Positions 1-8,720 of a DNA stretch of 64,000 nt are shown here, one piece after another. The position numbers were made by a program, and so were the translations under genes. The stretch is taken from the NCBI RefSeq assembly GCF_014284175.1, contig NZ_JACOGA010000005.1, positions 207,452-271,451 of the forward strand, written 5' to 3'. Under the pieces are notes generated by a model. The model saw only the letters and a list, made by a program, of their open reading frames with translations. It was not told the origin of the DNA and made no database searches. Position 1 is the stretch's first letter, and every line of letters begins with the position of its first letter. The DNA is from Affinundibacterium flavidum. Lineage in GTDB: Bacteria > Pseudomonadota > Gammaproteobacteria > Burkholderiales > Burkholderiaceae_D.

Positions 1-1470
1 GCGAAAACGTCCTTGCTCTATATTGCGTTTGAGATTTTGATGGGTCGCGCAAATCAAATTAAAATCCACCGCGATCGCGACACTACTACCCAAGGGGATT
101 ACTTGGCGCTCTTGCAATACACGCAATAATCGCGTCTGCAAACTGAATGGCATATCGCCAATTTCATCCAAAAACAAAGTTCCGCCATGCGCTTCCCGCA
201 GGCGACCTGCGGCACCTTGACGCGCGGCGCCGGTGAATGCCCCAGCCACATAACCAAATAATTCAGCCTCAATGAGATGTTCTGGAATAGCAGCGCAATT
301 GACCGCTACAAAAGCCTTGTCTCGCCGCGCAGAGGCCTGATGTACCGATTGTGCAAACACTTCTTTGCCGACACCAGACTCCCCAGTAATTAACAAAGGT
401 ATCGCCTTATCAATGAGCTTACGGGCTTTTTCTGAGGCTGCCTGCCAACGAGCATCGATTTGCCCGCTTTGAATTGACTGAGCGCTTCGTAAAGGCTGCG
501 TTTGTGTTGACTGCACACTCACAGTCATCGCCTGGCGCCCTCTGCTCTGACTATGCATTTGTACGAACAAACAAGTTCCATCACGACAAAAAACCGCTTC
601 TGCGCGTCCAGCCAAACGCAGTTGCCGCGCTAACAGTGCCTCAAAGTCTTGTTCAAATAAGTGTTCCCATCGGGTCGCTGCGATATCTGTATAACGTAAT
701 TTTAATAAAGCTAATCCACGTCGGTTCGCTCCCACCAGACAACCATCCTCAGAAAAGGCTAACACGCCTTGAGCGACCGAACCTATGCCAGCTGCACTGG
801 TGTGTAATTGCACCAAAATCTGATGCTGGCATGCACTCAAGACCAGGCTATTTTCTATCATTTGAGCTGCAGTCGTGACCAAACCCAGCGTATGCGGATG
901 GCGACTGCGATGGTCGCCTGAAATATCCAAGATGCCCATTAATTGACCTTGCGCCGACAAGATAGGCGCTGCAGCACAAGTGAGGAATTCATTCGGTTCC
1001 AGAAAATGTTCAGCGCCATTGATTTCTATCTCACTCGCTTCCGCCAACGCTGTACCTATCGCATTCGTACCACGCTGATTTTCTGCCCAACTTGCACCGC
1101 ACTTCAATGCAACTTTGTCCGCCTTACTCAAGAAGTCTAGATCCCCCATGGTATGCATCAACACCCCTTGCGCATCCGCCAATATCACCATGCTATGACT
1201 GTGCCGCAATTGTTCAAACAGATACTCTATGACGGGCTCAGAATGGCTGATTAATTCATGGTTAAGGTCGCGCGCGTATCGCAAATTGCCAACACTCAGA
1301 TTATCTGCACAATCGACTCCACCCAAGGGTGAAAGGCCGGCAGACATACTCCGTTGCCACGATTGCGCCACGCGTAATTCGACACCTGTTTCAGGGCGAA
1401 TGCCGCGTTCAACAAATTGCAAGCGTGCCTGCTTTAAATGGGGCGCTGTGAGAATAGCGTGTTGACGCAT
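1..1470 (-). CDS. AcoR-like sigma-54-dependent transcriptional activator (3' end outside window)
   Basis: The 490 visible residues read open from an ATG at 1470 to the window edge, so the C-terminal part of the AAA+ domain and the DNA-binding domain are missing. The N-terminal half resembles the GAF sensory region of AcoR-type regulators (about residues 80-215). The AAA+ domain follows: Walker A GESGVGKE near residue 360, the sigma-54-contacting GAFTGA loop near 408 and Walker B LFLDEIGD near 432. AcoR-type proteins sense a small molecule or alcohol/aldehyde and remodel sigma-54 RNA polymerase. The gene is divergent from an aldehyde dehydrogenase with a sigma-54 promoter, its obvious target. 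The inducer cannot be read from the sequence. Confidence 0.93.
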   Translation of the reverse strand, partial: MRQHAILTAPHLKQARLQFVERGIRPETGVELRVAQSWQRSMSAGLSPLGGVDCADNLSVGNLRYARDLNHELISHSEPVIEYLFEQLRHSHSMVILADAQGVLMHTMGDLDFLSKADKVALKCGASWAENQRGTNAIGTALAEASEIEINGAEHFLEPNEFLTCAAAPILSAQGQLMGILDISGDHRSRHPHTLGLVTTAAQMIENSLVLSACQHQILVQLHTSAAGIGSVAQGVLAFSEDGCLVGANRRGLALLKLRYTDIAATRWEHLFEQDFEALLARQLRLAGRAEAVFCRDGTCLFVQMHSQSRGRQAMTVSVQSTQTQPLRSAQSIQSGQIDARWQAASEKARKLIDKAIPLLITGESGVGKEVFAQSVHQASARRDKAFVAVNCAAIPEHLIEAELFGYVAGAFTGAARQGAAGRLREAHGGTLFLDEIGDMPFSLQTRLLRVLQERQVIPLGSSVAIAVDFNLICATHQNLKRNIEQGRFR

Positions 1471-1814
1471 GAAGTAACTCCTGTGGTGTCACGGCACCGA
1501 AGTAAAAAGTGTGACGATCACTAATTAAAAAGCGTTGACATAGTCTACTGCCATCTTCCTGACTGTGCCTGAACACGGCATATTAATTCTCTGAAAATCA
1601 ACTGGATTTGACCTGTCTCAAATTGTTACAGCTGTCACTATTTGTGGCGATCTGGAACAAACAACTGTCTTGCATCTTAGCAGGAATGTGTCGCATGAAG
1701 ATGGCATTGGGCTCTCGGATGCGACAACAAAAACGTGAATTATTGTCACTCACTACGGATTCACATAGTAGGTTGCAACGCAGCAAAAAACCTTCCGCAA
1801 AATCTCTCAAGGAC
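1471..1814. promoter_or_regulatory. Divergent control region with possible activator-binding inverted repeats
   Basis: This region separates the activator from the aldehyde dehydrogenase. TGTCGCA at 1689-1695 and TGCGACA at 1720-1726 form an exact 7-bp inverted pair about 90-125 bp upstream of the -24/-12 promoter, a usual distance for enhancer sites of sigma-54 activators. A TGT-N11-ACA pair lies at 1614-1630. Binding is inferred from position and symmetry only. Confidence 0.4.
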
Positions 1815-1815
1815 A

Positions 1816-1831
1816 TGGCATGGCAATTGCA
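1816..1831 (+). promoter_or_regulatory. Sigma-54 (-24/-12) promoter of the aldehyde dehydrogenase operon
   Basis: TGGCATG at 1816-1822, four bases, then TTGCA at 1827-1831. The GG at 1817-1818 and the GC at 1829-1830 are separated by the canonical 10 bases, matching the consensus TGGCAYG-N4-TTGCW. It sits about 90 bp upstream of the TTG start at 1923, and the adjacent divergent gene is a sigma-54 activator. It also argues against any longer N-terminus beginning upstream of this site. Confidence 0.88.
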
Positions 1832-1922
1832 AATAGTGATGGCAACAACCATGCTAATCGCATTGCCCATAGGCGCGATGAACAGGTTGCGATCTACCAT
1901 AAATCAACAACAGGAGACCATC

Positions 1923-3443
1923 TTGATCTACCAAGCACCAGGTGCCACAGGCGCCATCATTCAATACAAATCTCGTTACGACAATTTCATAGGTGGCAAA
2001 TGGACCGCGCCAGTGAAAGGTCAGTACTTTGACGTCATCACTCCCATCAGTGGCAAAGTGTATACACAGGCCGCACGCTCCAGTGCCGAAGATATCGAGC
2101 TCGCACTCGACGCAGCCCACGCCGCAGCCGATGCGTGGGGAAAAACTTCCCCCACCGAACGCGCGAATATTCTGAATAAAATCGCCGACAAGATAGAAGC
2201 CAATCTAGAACTATTAGCCTACGCAGAATCAGTCGACAATGGCAAAGCAATACGAGAAACCCTGAACGCAGATATTCCCTTAACCGTCGATCACTTCCGT
2301 TATTTTGCGGGCTGTGTGCGGGCACAGGAAGGCGCCTTGTCGGAACTCGATGAAACCACTGTTGCTTACCATTACCACGAACCTTTAGGTGTCGTCGGTC
2401 AGATTATTCCATGGAACTTTCCTATCCTGATGGCTGCCTGGAAGCTGGCACCGGCCTTGGGTGCAGGTAACTGCGTCGTGTTGAAACCAGCAGAATCCAC
2501 ACCGATCTCTTTATTGATTCTGACCGAATTGATCGCCGACTTATTGCCACCGGGCGTATTAAATATCGTCAATGGCTATGGCCGTGAAGCCGGTATGCCA
2601 CTGGCTAATAGCAAACGTATCGCCAAGATCGCATTCACCGGTTCGACTTCTACTGGTCGCGTGATTGCGCAAGCTGCGGCGAACAATCTGATTCCAGCGA
2701 CGCTAGAGTTAGGTGGAAAATCACCGAATATCTTCTTCGCTGACATCATGGATGCCGACGATGCCTTCCTCGATAAAGCCATCGAAGGTCTGGTCCTGTT
2801 CGCATTCAATCAAGGTGAGGTTTGCACTTGCCCATCACGCGCTCTAATCCAAGAAAGCATCTATGACAAATTCATGGAACGCGTCTTAAAGCGTGTCGCT
2901 GCAATTAAACATGCGAATCCTCTGGACACCGAAAGCATGATGGGCGCCCAGGCATCGAAAGAGCAACTGACCAAGATCATGTCGTATCTCGAATTAGGTA
3001 TCGCTGAAGGCGCGGAATTATTGGCTGGCGGCGCGCAAGCACATTTGGGTGGAGACTTGGAAGGCGGCTATTACGTGCAACCGACCTTGTTTAAAGGTCA
3101 CAATAAAATGCGCATCTTTCAAGAAGAAATTTTTGGACCGGTGTTAGCCATCACGACTTTTAAAGATGAAGCAGAAGCACTCGCGATTGCCAACGACACG
3201 CTGTACGGCCTAGGTGCTGGCGTGTGGAGTCGAAATGGTAATGTTGCCTATCGCATGGGACGCGCGATCAAAGCCGGACGCGTCTGGACCAACTGCTACC
3301 ACGCCTACCCAGCCCATGCTGCTTTCGGTGGTTATAAAGAATCCGGCATCGGTCGTGAAAATCATAAGATGATGTTGAATCACTATCAGCAAACTAAAAA
3401 TCTTTTGGTCAGCTATAGCGAAAACAAATTAGGTTTCTTCTAA
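1923..3443 (+). CDS. NAD-dependent aldehyde dehydrogenase, AldB/AcoD type
   Basis: A 506-residue aldehyde dehydrogenase that oxidises aldehydes to acids, probably acetaldehyde or similar. The catalytic Cys301 lies in GEVCTC and the general-base Glu262 in LELGGK. The length equals that of AcoD/AldB-family enzymes. The open frame extends upstream to 1608, but I place the start at TTG 1923: AGGAG (1912-1916) sits six bases before it, family similarity begins there, and the sigma-54 promoter lies inside the upstream extension. A DUF779 gene follows after 88 bp, a pairing often seen with this subfamily. Expression is expected to depend on the divergent AcoR-like activator. Confidence 0.93.
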   Translation: MIYQAPGATGAIIQYKSRYDNFIGGKWTAPVKGQYFDVITPISGKVYTQAARSSAEDIELALDAAHAAADAWGKTSPTERANILNKIADKIEANLELLAYAESVDNGKAIRETLNADIPLTVDHFRYFAGCVRAQEGALSELDETTVAYHYHEPLGVVGQIIPWNFPILMAAWKLAPALGAGNCVVLKPAESTPISLLILTELIADLLPPGVLNIVNGYGREAGMPLANSKRIAKIAFTGSTSTGRVIAQAAANNLIPATLELGGKSPNIFFADIMDADDAFLDKAIEGLVLFAFNQGEVCTCPSRALIQESIYDKFMERVLKRVAAIKHANPLDTESMMGAQASKEQLTKIMSYLELGIAEGAELLAGGAQAHLGGDLEGGYYVQPTLFKGHNKMRIFQEEIFGPVLAITTFKDEAEALAIANDTLYGLGAGVWSRNGNVAYRMGRAIKAGRVWTNCYHAYPAHAAFGGYKESGIGRENHKMMLNHYQQTKNLLVSYSENKLGFF

Positions 3444-3531
3444 TTTAAAACTAGCAGTAATAAGTGGCGCAGTTGGCAGCAGCCTACTGCGCACCTTAAC
3501 TCCAAAGAGATGTCATTTTGCGTGAGGAATT

Positions 3532-3909
3532 ATGGTAGATCGTGTCATCGCCACTCCGGCAGCCTATGCACTGATCGCGCAACTCAAAGCCGAGCATGGC
3601 GAGATCCTATTTCATCAATCTGGCGGTTGTTGCGACAATAGTGCAGCCAACTGTTACCTGCCTAGCGATTTAACAATAGGCCCTTACGATATCAAATTAG
3701 GCGATCTCAACGGCGTGCCTTTTTACATCGGTAAATTGCAATACGATTACTGGAAGCATACGCAATTGATACTCGATGTGATTGACGGCCACGGCGGCAC
3801 TTTTTCATTGGAAGGTGCGAGTGGCAAAGCTTTTCATACGCGTTCGCGTTTGTTCAGCGAAGAAGAATGGACACAAATTGAAGCGCAAGTGCAAAAAGAC
3901 TTGGCCTAA
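3532..3909 (+). CDS. DUF779 family protein
   Basis: A 125-residue cytoplasmic protein without signal peptide or membrane segment, preceded by an AGGA-type ribosome site. It carries the cysteine-rich stretch SGGCCDNS near residue 30, typical of DUF779. Members are commonly encoded just after AldB-type aldehyde dehydrogenases and are sometimes annotated as accessory factors; no activity is established that I can state. It is probably co-transcribed with the dehydrogenase from the sigma-54 promoter. It converges with the adenosine deaminase gene, 31 bp away. Confidence 0.85.
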   Translation: MVDRVIATPAAYALIAQLKAEHGEILFHQSGGCCDNSAANCYLPSDLTIGPYDIKLGDLNGVPFYIGKLQYDYWKHTQLILDVIDGHGGTFSLEGASGKAFHTRSRLFSEEEWTQIEAQVQKDLA

Positions 3910-3940
3910 CTTTTACCCATCTCTTGCCGAACTAATTCTC

Positions 3941-5452
3941 TTAGAATTTTACTTGCGCAGCTTGTGCCAACTTCGCCGCCGCAGCCTCAAATTGCAGGAA
4001 GCGTTGGTCCAACAATTTGACTTGCTGAGCCTTATCTTGCTGGCTCAAGAAAGAATAGCGAATACTATTGTAGACCGTCTTCTTTAACGTGTCATAAGAC
4101 GGTTGATAACGACTGGCAAACAACATATATTCGTGACTGATATTATTTCTGGAAACACCGGGATCATCGCTGCTGATGACAATCGGCACCTGATGCCGCA
4201 TATACATCGTCACCGGATGTGCTTGTGCTGGAATGCCGAGAATAAAACTATTGCTGCTCAAATTAATCTCAACAGCAACATTGCGTTTTTTCAGTTCACC
4301 CAACAATTGATCTGGGCGCGCTTCGTGCATGATATCAACGCCGTGCCCGATTCGTTCTGCGCCCGCAATTTGTACAGCATCGCGTATATGGCTTTGCAAA
4401 TGCTCAGGAGCGACGATACCCAGCGCGAGTTCACCCGCATGGATAGACAAACGAACGGTAGGAAAGCGTTGCTTTAAGAAAGCGAACATTTGCATGTGCA
4501 ATTGGTAATCACGCAAAGCAATCAAAGCATGCTCAGCGCCAACAATATTCACACCGACGATGAGCGGATTAGCCTGACTGGCGGCAAAGGCCGAATACAA
4601 ACTAGAAAACACTTTCGATGCCGGACTATTGCGCGAAACATAGGTTTGAAACCGCAAACTGAAATCAGCATCATCTATCCCTGCGGCGTCAGCTTCTGCT
4701 TCTTTGATGAAGTCCGTAATTTTTTTCTGTGTCGCACTATCTTGCGCCAAAAAATCGGCAAACTGAGCAAATGCTTGCTGCATATCGGCAACGCTGCTGG
4801 TGGAAGTCAAAGCATCAAGGCGCGCGGCAAATTCAGCGTTTTCGGTCACCGGCGCACTGCGCAACATGGTTTCCAGATATTGAATATTTTCATTCTTGGC
4901 TTGCTGCTTCAAAATCTGCAAACCAAGATTCGTTGAATATTTGGCGATGGATGAAAAATAGCCGAAGGTGTTAAAGAAGTGTTGATCCGGTGGCAGTTGT
5001 GTATGTCCATGATTATCAAAATCAACCACTGACCAGGCCGACATTAATTCGCGATACATGGCATTATCTTTGCGAATCGCATCGACCTTCAGGCAAGATT
5101 TATTCGCTTCATTGATCTGCGCGGTGCGTGTCTCTACCTTAAATTTTTCTTGCTTGAGATTGGTGTCGCTATCGCGATAAATGCAGTAGCCTTTTTGCGC
5201 AACCCAATCCAGATAAGTCTCAGCATAAATCGCGCCAGAGTAATGATGATGAATATCACCGCCCTTGGGCATCATGGTCATCAACATCGTTAATTCCGCT
5301 AATTGCGGTGAGGATGGATTCACCAACTTCGCATAATATTGACGTGTCGCTTGCAGATTTTTCTGCGCTGTATGATTCTTATCTTGAGCCAGAACAGGCA
5401 AGGCCGATGCGGACAAGACTCCTAAGCTAAACGCCAATATGATTTTTTTCAT
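3941..5452 (-). CDS. Exported adenosine deaminase family protein
   Basis: A 503-residue member of the adenosine/AMP deaminase metal-dependent hydrolase family. Zinc-ligand motif HHHYSG lies near residue 68, followed by SIHAGE, the GHGVDI histidine motif and SSDDPG near the C-terminus. It would convert (deoxy)adenosine to (deoxy)inosine. A signal peptide (MKKI, hydrophobic core, VLAQ) implies periplasmic or secreted action, unlike cytoplasmic Add. The frame can be extended to a GTG at 5488, but the ATG at 5452 gives a clean signal peptide. It follows the S1/P1 nuclease by about 54 bp, suggesting one transcript. Confidence 0.88.
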   Translation of the reverse strand: MKKIILAFSLGVLSASALPVLAQDKNHTAQKNLQATRQYYAKLVNPSSPQLAELTMLMTMMPKGGDIHHHYSGAIYAETYLDWVAQKGYCIYRDSDTNLKQEKFKVETRTAQINEANKSCLKVDAIRKDNAMYRELMSAWSVVDFDNHGHTQLPPDQHFFNTFGYFSSIAKYSTNLGLQILKQQAKNENIQYLETMLRSAPVTENAEFAARLDALTSTSSVADMQQAFAQFADFLAQDSATQKKITDFIKEAEADAAGIDDADFSLRFQTYVSRNSPASKVFSSLYSAFAASQANPLIVGVNIVGAEHALIALRDYQLHMQMFAFLKQRFPTVRLSIHAGELALGIVAPEHLQSHIRDAVQIAGAERIGHGVDIMHEARPDQLLGELKKRNVAVEINLSSNSFILGIPAQAHPVTMYMRHQVPIVISSDDPGVSRNNISHEYMLFASRYQPSYDTLKKTVYNSIRYSFLSQQDKAQQVKLLDQRFLQFEAAAAKLAQAAQVKF

Positions 5453-5506
5453 GATCGTACTTTCTATTTCCTGTATGGCTTTGACCACTACGGCACGTGT
5501 TTAAAA

Positions 5507-6586
5507 TTACGGCCAAATTTTTTGCAACAATGCGGCCAAACGATAACCGGCAACTTGCAATTGTTTCTGGGTAATCTCGGTGCTGCTGGCAATATAGTTT
5601 GCTGGCAGAGTCGTGTACCAAGATGAAAACTCGACACCACGACGGCTGGTCACTTTAATTCTTTCCGTCGCAACGATATCGGCATAAGCGACTTTGGCAT
5701 TCACCAAGCCCTCGTTCGCCCACTGTTCTGGCCAAGTCACTGGATCACCCGAATTAGCGCTGACTGGTGCAGGCGCTGCCAACATTTTTTCCGTCAATTC
5801 CGCAACTGAACGTACGCCCAAATTGCGCATCACGTTTTCAACCACCGTCACATCCCAATACAAATGCAAAGGCTTGCCGACGCGTTTTGGTTTATCGGCA
5901 TCAGTTCCCGCTGCTTTCGCTGCTGCTTCATCGCGTTTGTAATTTTCGAGATCGCGTGCTGTCCACGTAGCCTTGTCTTCGATCAGTAAATTATTCCCGC
6001 CTTGCAGATCAAACATCGTTACGCCATCAACTTGTTGTTTGCTAGTCGGCGTGACAAATTGATTGTCGCTATTGATATAAGCCGCACCTACATGCAAAGG
6101 CTGATGAATATCGCCAACCAAATGCGCAATCATCAGCAAGGCCTGACGTGGACTAAAACGGTGTGGATTAGTCACTTCCGTATCATTCCCTTGCAATACC
6201 GCGATGGCTTGCTTAAGCGTCTGTACGATATCGTGATCTGTAGTACCGACACCACCCGCGACATAGGTTTTATTCTGCACCGGAGTATTGGTGTAATGGT
6301 AAGCGGCATGCGCAGGATTTTGTATGGTGAAGGCGACCATTTCTGAGGTCTGTGGACCGCAGAAAGTGCCCTTCGCGCAGTCTGCCCAGATAGAAAGCGA
6401 TTGCAGGCTTTCGCCCGGTTGCAATAAAGCTTGCACGCGCGCTCCTGCGTTCGTTCCTTTGAGTAAACGATCGGCGATCGCGCCTACGGTTTTATGGCCT
6501 TCATCACCAGATGCAAAGGCACTAAAAGAGGCGAAGGACGACGCCATTACGGCACTCAACAAAATCAATAACTTTATTTTCTTCAT
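5507..6586 (-). CDS. Secreted S1/P1-type single-strand nuclease
   Basis: A 359-residue phospholipase C/P1 nuclease family protein with a signal peptide (residues 1 to about 25). Zinc-ligand motifs are present: EGH at 29-31, Asp69, His97, HLVGDIHQPLHVG at 155-167 and LHLYWD later. Such enzymes cut single-stranded DNA and RNA to 5'-nucleotides and can remove 3'-phosphates. The mature N-terminus is unusual: the family normally begins with Trp in WGxxGH, where the terminal amino group binds zinc, whereas here the aligned residue is Ser (SGDEGH). The adjacent 5'-nucleotidase and adenosine deaminase would process its products in sequence. Confidence 0.9.
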   Translation of the reverse strand: MKKIKLLILLSAVMASSFASFSAFASGDEGHKTVGAIADRLLKGTNAGARVQALLQPGESLQSLSIWADCAKGTFCGPQTSEMVAFTIQNPAHAAYHYTNTPVQNKTYVAGGVGTTDHDIVQTLKQAIAVLQGNDTEVTNPHRFSPRQALLMIAHLVGDIHQPLHVGAAYINSDNQFVTPTSKQQVDGVTMFDLQGGNNLLIEDKATWTARDLENYKRDEAAAKAAGTDADKPKRVGKPLHLYWDVTVVENVMRNLGVRSVAELTEKMLAAPAPVSANSGDPVTWPEQWANEGLVNAKVAYADIVATERIKVTSRRGVEFSSWYTTLPANYIASSTEITQKQLQVAGYRLAALLQKIWP

Positions 6587-6648
6587 GGTTAACTTTCTTA
6601 TCGCTTAGTTGATTCTTGTTTGATTCTTAATTTGTGCCTAGTTTGCGC

Positions 6649-8361
6649 TTAGTTGAGTCTCTGCACGCGGCCAGCTGGATTCGAACTACCCACTGGTGTA
6701 CCTGCGTGATCCTTGGCTTTAATATACTGCATGAATACATCAATATCTTTCAAGCCGGTATCGACTTTGTTTTTTCCCTCAACAAACATAGGTAATCGAT
6801 CGCCACCGCCTGCGATAAAATTATTGGCAACGATTCTGTACTCGGCCTGATCGTCGATGGCAACACCGTTTAACTTCACGGTCTCAGCCAGCACACGTTT
6901 TCCGACCGGACGTTTCCTATCCCAGGTGTAGCTGAATCCATCCGACACTTGCAAGACATTTCTGCCATCGGGTGACTCATCGTCCAGCCACATTTGCTGT
7001 TCCAGTAAAGTGCGAATTTGCGCGCCTGTCAATGTCATTAACACCAGCGTGTTACCAAACGGCAGTACGGTGGAATTTTGTCCGTAGGTGCTGATATTGT
7101 CTTGCTTAGTTTCCAGATTGCCGCGTATGCCTTTGTTATTCATAAAAGCGATTTGCGCACCCAAATTCTTGACTGCCGCTAGTTGTGCATCAGCGACCAC
7201 ATTCCCCATTGGCGATTCGCCAGCCTCATTCAATTTGCGACTGAGCGTCGATACAGCCAAACGCGCGACCGGCTGGTTGATCATGGCATCACTGCCTTTA
7301 CGCGCTTGCTCCATCAATGTCGATAACTCGGCAGGCACGGCTAATTGACTAGGCGTCATCTCTACGTTCTTAGTATCAATCTGCATGACTTCATGGCTAT
7401 TGCCGTCCAACGTCAAGGCAATACGCGTCAATAAATGTCCGTACATTTGAGCCTGTGTCACGGTTCGCCCGTCGACCTGACACATAAAGCCGGTATGACT
7501 ATGTCCGCTGACGATCAATTTGATTGCAGGGTCAAGGCGCTTCACGATATTGACGATAGGGCCTTTTAATTGTGAACAAGCTGGCTGATCAAAAGCTTCG
7601 GTCGTAGTTCCACCTTCGTGAATCAAGACGACGAACACCGTCACACCCGCTGCTTTGAGTCCAGGGATAGTCCGGTTAATCGCTTCGGCTTCATCGATAA
7701 AACTCACATCTTTTAATTTTTCACTCGCGACCATCATCGGCGTATCGCGCAATACTGCGCCGATAAAACCGATCTTTACGCCCTTCACTTGTTCTATGTG
7801 ATAAGCGGGGAAAAACGGCTGGCCACTCAGCTTACCCATCACATTCGCGGCGATATAGGAAAATTGTGCGCCCTTAAAATCGCCATCAAATTTGCAGGCA
7901 CGATCTGGCCGCGGTGAATCACAACCGCCTTTGATTTGACGCTGCAATTCTTGGATGCCATGGTCAAATTCGTGATTGCCTAATGCACTGACGCGCAATC
8001 CCAAACGTCCCAATCCTTGTAAGGTAGGTTCATCGGCAAACAAAGAAGAGATGCCAGGACTAGCACCGATCAAATCACCGCCACCAACAAACACCAAATC
8101 TTTATCTTCTTTGCGCCAGGCTTGTAAATAACTACCCAACACTTCTATGCCGCCCCCTTCAACTTGCACCGGCTTAGGATCTGCGGCACGTGTCAGGCTA
8201 AATTTCTCTTGGTCAAGATGGCCATGAAAATCATTAATCGCCACCAGATTGACCACGACAGGCTGACGCTGCGGTGTGGCACATGCGAGTAGACCTAAAG
8301 ACAAACTCAGGCTAAACGTAGTGCGGACTAATGTTAACCAGGGACGATGCGAAAGATTCAT
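6649..8361 (-). CDS. 5'-nucleotidase / UshA-like metallophosphoesterase lipoprotein
   Basis: A 570-residue two-domain 5'-nucleotidase. The N-terminal calcineurin-like domain shows INDFHGH, GGGDLIG, GNHEFDHG and VSGHSHTG; the C-terminal substrate-binding domain includes MNNKGIRG. It would dephosphorylate nucleotides to nucleosides outside the cytoplasm. I chose the ATG at 8361 over a TTG at 8394 because it gives a compact lipoprotein signal ending in the lipobox LLAC. It lies upstream of the nuclease on the same strand, 62 bp away. Cyclic-nucleotide phosphodiesterase or UDP-sugar hydrolase activity is also possible in this family. Confidence 0.92.
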   Translation of the reverse strand: MNLSHRPWLTLVRTTFSLSLSLGLLACATPQRQPVVVNLVAINDFHGHLDQEKFSLTRAADPKPVQVEGGGIEVLGSYLQAWRKEDKDLVFVGGGDLIGASPGISSLFADEPTLQGLGRLGLRVSALGNHEFDHGIQELQRQIKGGCDSPRPDRACKFDGDFKGAQFSYIAANVMGKLSGQPFFPAYHIEQVKGVKIGFIGAVLRDTPMMVASEKLKDVSFIDEAEAINRTIPGLKAAGVTVFVVLIHEGGTTTEAFDQPACSQLKGPIVNIVKRLDPAIKLIVSGHSHTGFMCQVDGRTVTQAQMYGHLLTRIALTLDGNSHEVMQIDTKNVEMTPSQLAVPAELSTLMEQARKGSDAMINQPVARLAVSTLSRKLNEAGESPMGNVVADAQLAAVKNLGAQIAFMNNKGIRGNLETKQDNISTYGQNSTVLPFGNTLVLMTLTGAQIRTLLEQQMWLDDESPDGRNVLQVSDGFSYTWDRKRPVGKRVLAETVKLNGVAIDDQAEYRIVANNFIAGGGDRLPMFVEGKNKVDTGLKDIDVFMQYIKAKDHAGTPVGSSNPAGRVQRLN

Positions 8362-8512
8362 AATTAGGCTTAGCAAACACGCTGAAATAGACAATGAGGA
8401 AAACGATGCTTTAAAAAAGTTTATTTTTTAAAACCTCTGGGCTTACGCAAAATCATTCTGTCGACGAAACAACAACACAACGACGCAAAAATGATTTTGC
8501 CTAAACCCTAAA

Positions 8513-8551
8513 CTAAAAAGTCTGCAACATTTATAGACCAATGTTGCAGAC
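8513..8551 (-). terminator. Intrinsic terminator after the TonB-dependent receptor
   Basis: A perfect 11-bp stem pairs 8520-8530 with 8541-8551 around a 10-base loop. Read on the minus strand it is followed directly by TTTTT. It lies 170 bp past the receptor stop codon and separates the receptor from the 5'-nucleotidase transcription unit. Confidence 0.8.
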
Positions 8552-8564
8552 CAAAAGTTCGCTT

Positions 8565-8627
8565 GCATAAAAATACAGTGATAAGTCCAGAGTGATGAGC
8601 TACTAAATCATCATAGTATTTTTATGC
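8565..8627. repeat. Long AT-rich inverted repeat, 12-bp perfect arms
   Basis: GCATAAAAATAC at 8565-8576 is repeated in inverse orientation at 8616-8627 with a 39-bp loop. It lies between the receptor stop and the terminator, so it would be in the receptor mRNA 3' region. It could be a processing or stability hairpin; no function is shown. Confidence 0.55.
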
Positions 8628-8720
8628 GGGAGCATCTCTAGAAATTCAATGTTGGTGATGCAGTGCGAGTCGGAAAACTCGACACTACACACCACAATTG
8701 TATTTATCGAATTGCTCCGA

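Noticed and set aside
1608..1922. Longer N-terminus of the aldehyde dehydrogenase from an upstream ATG
   Set aside because: It overlaps the sigma-54 promoter, has no family similarity and no ribosome site; TTG 1923 has AGGAG at ideal spacing.
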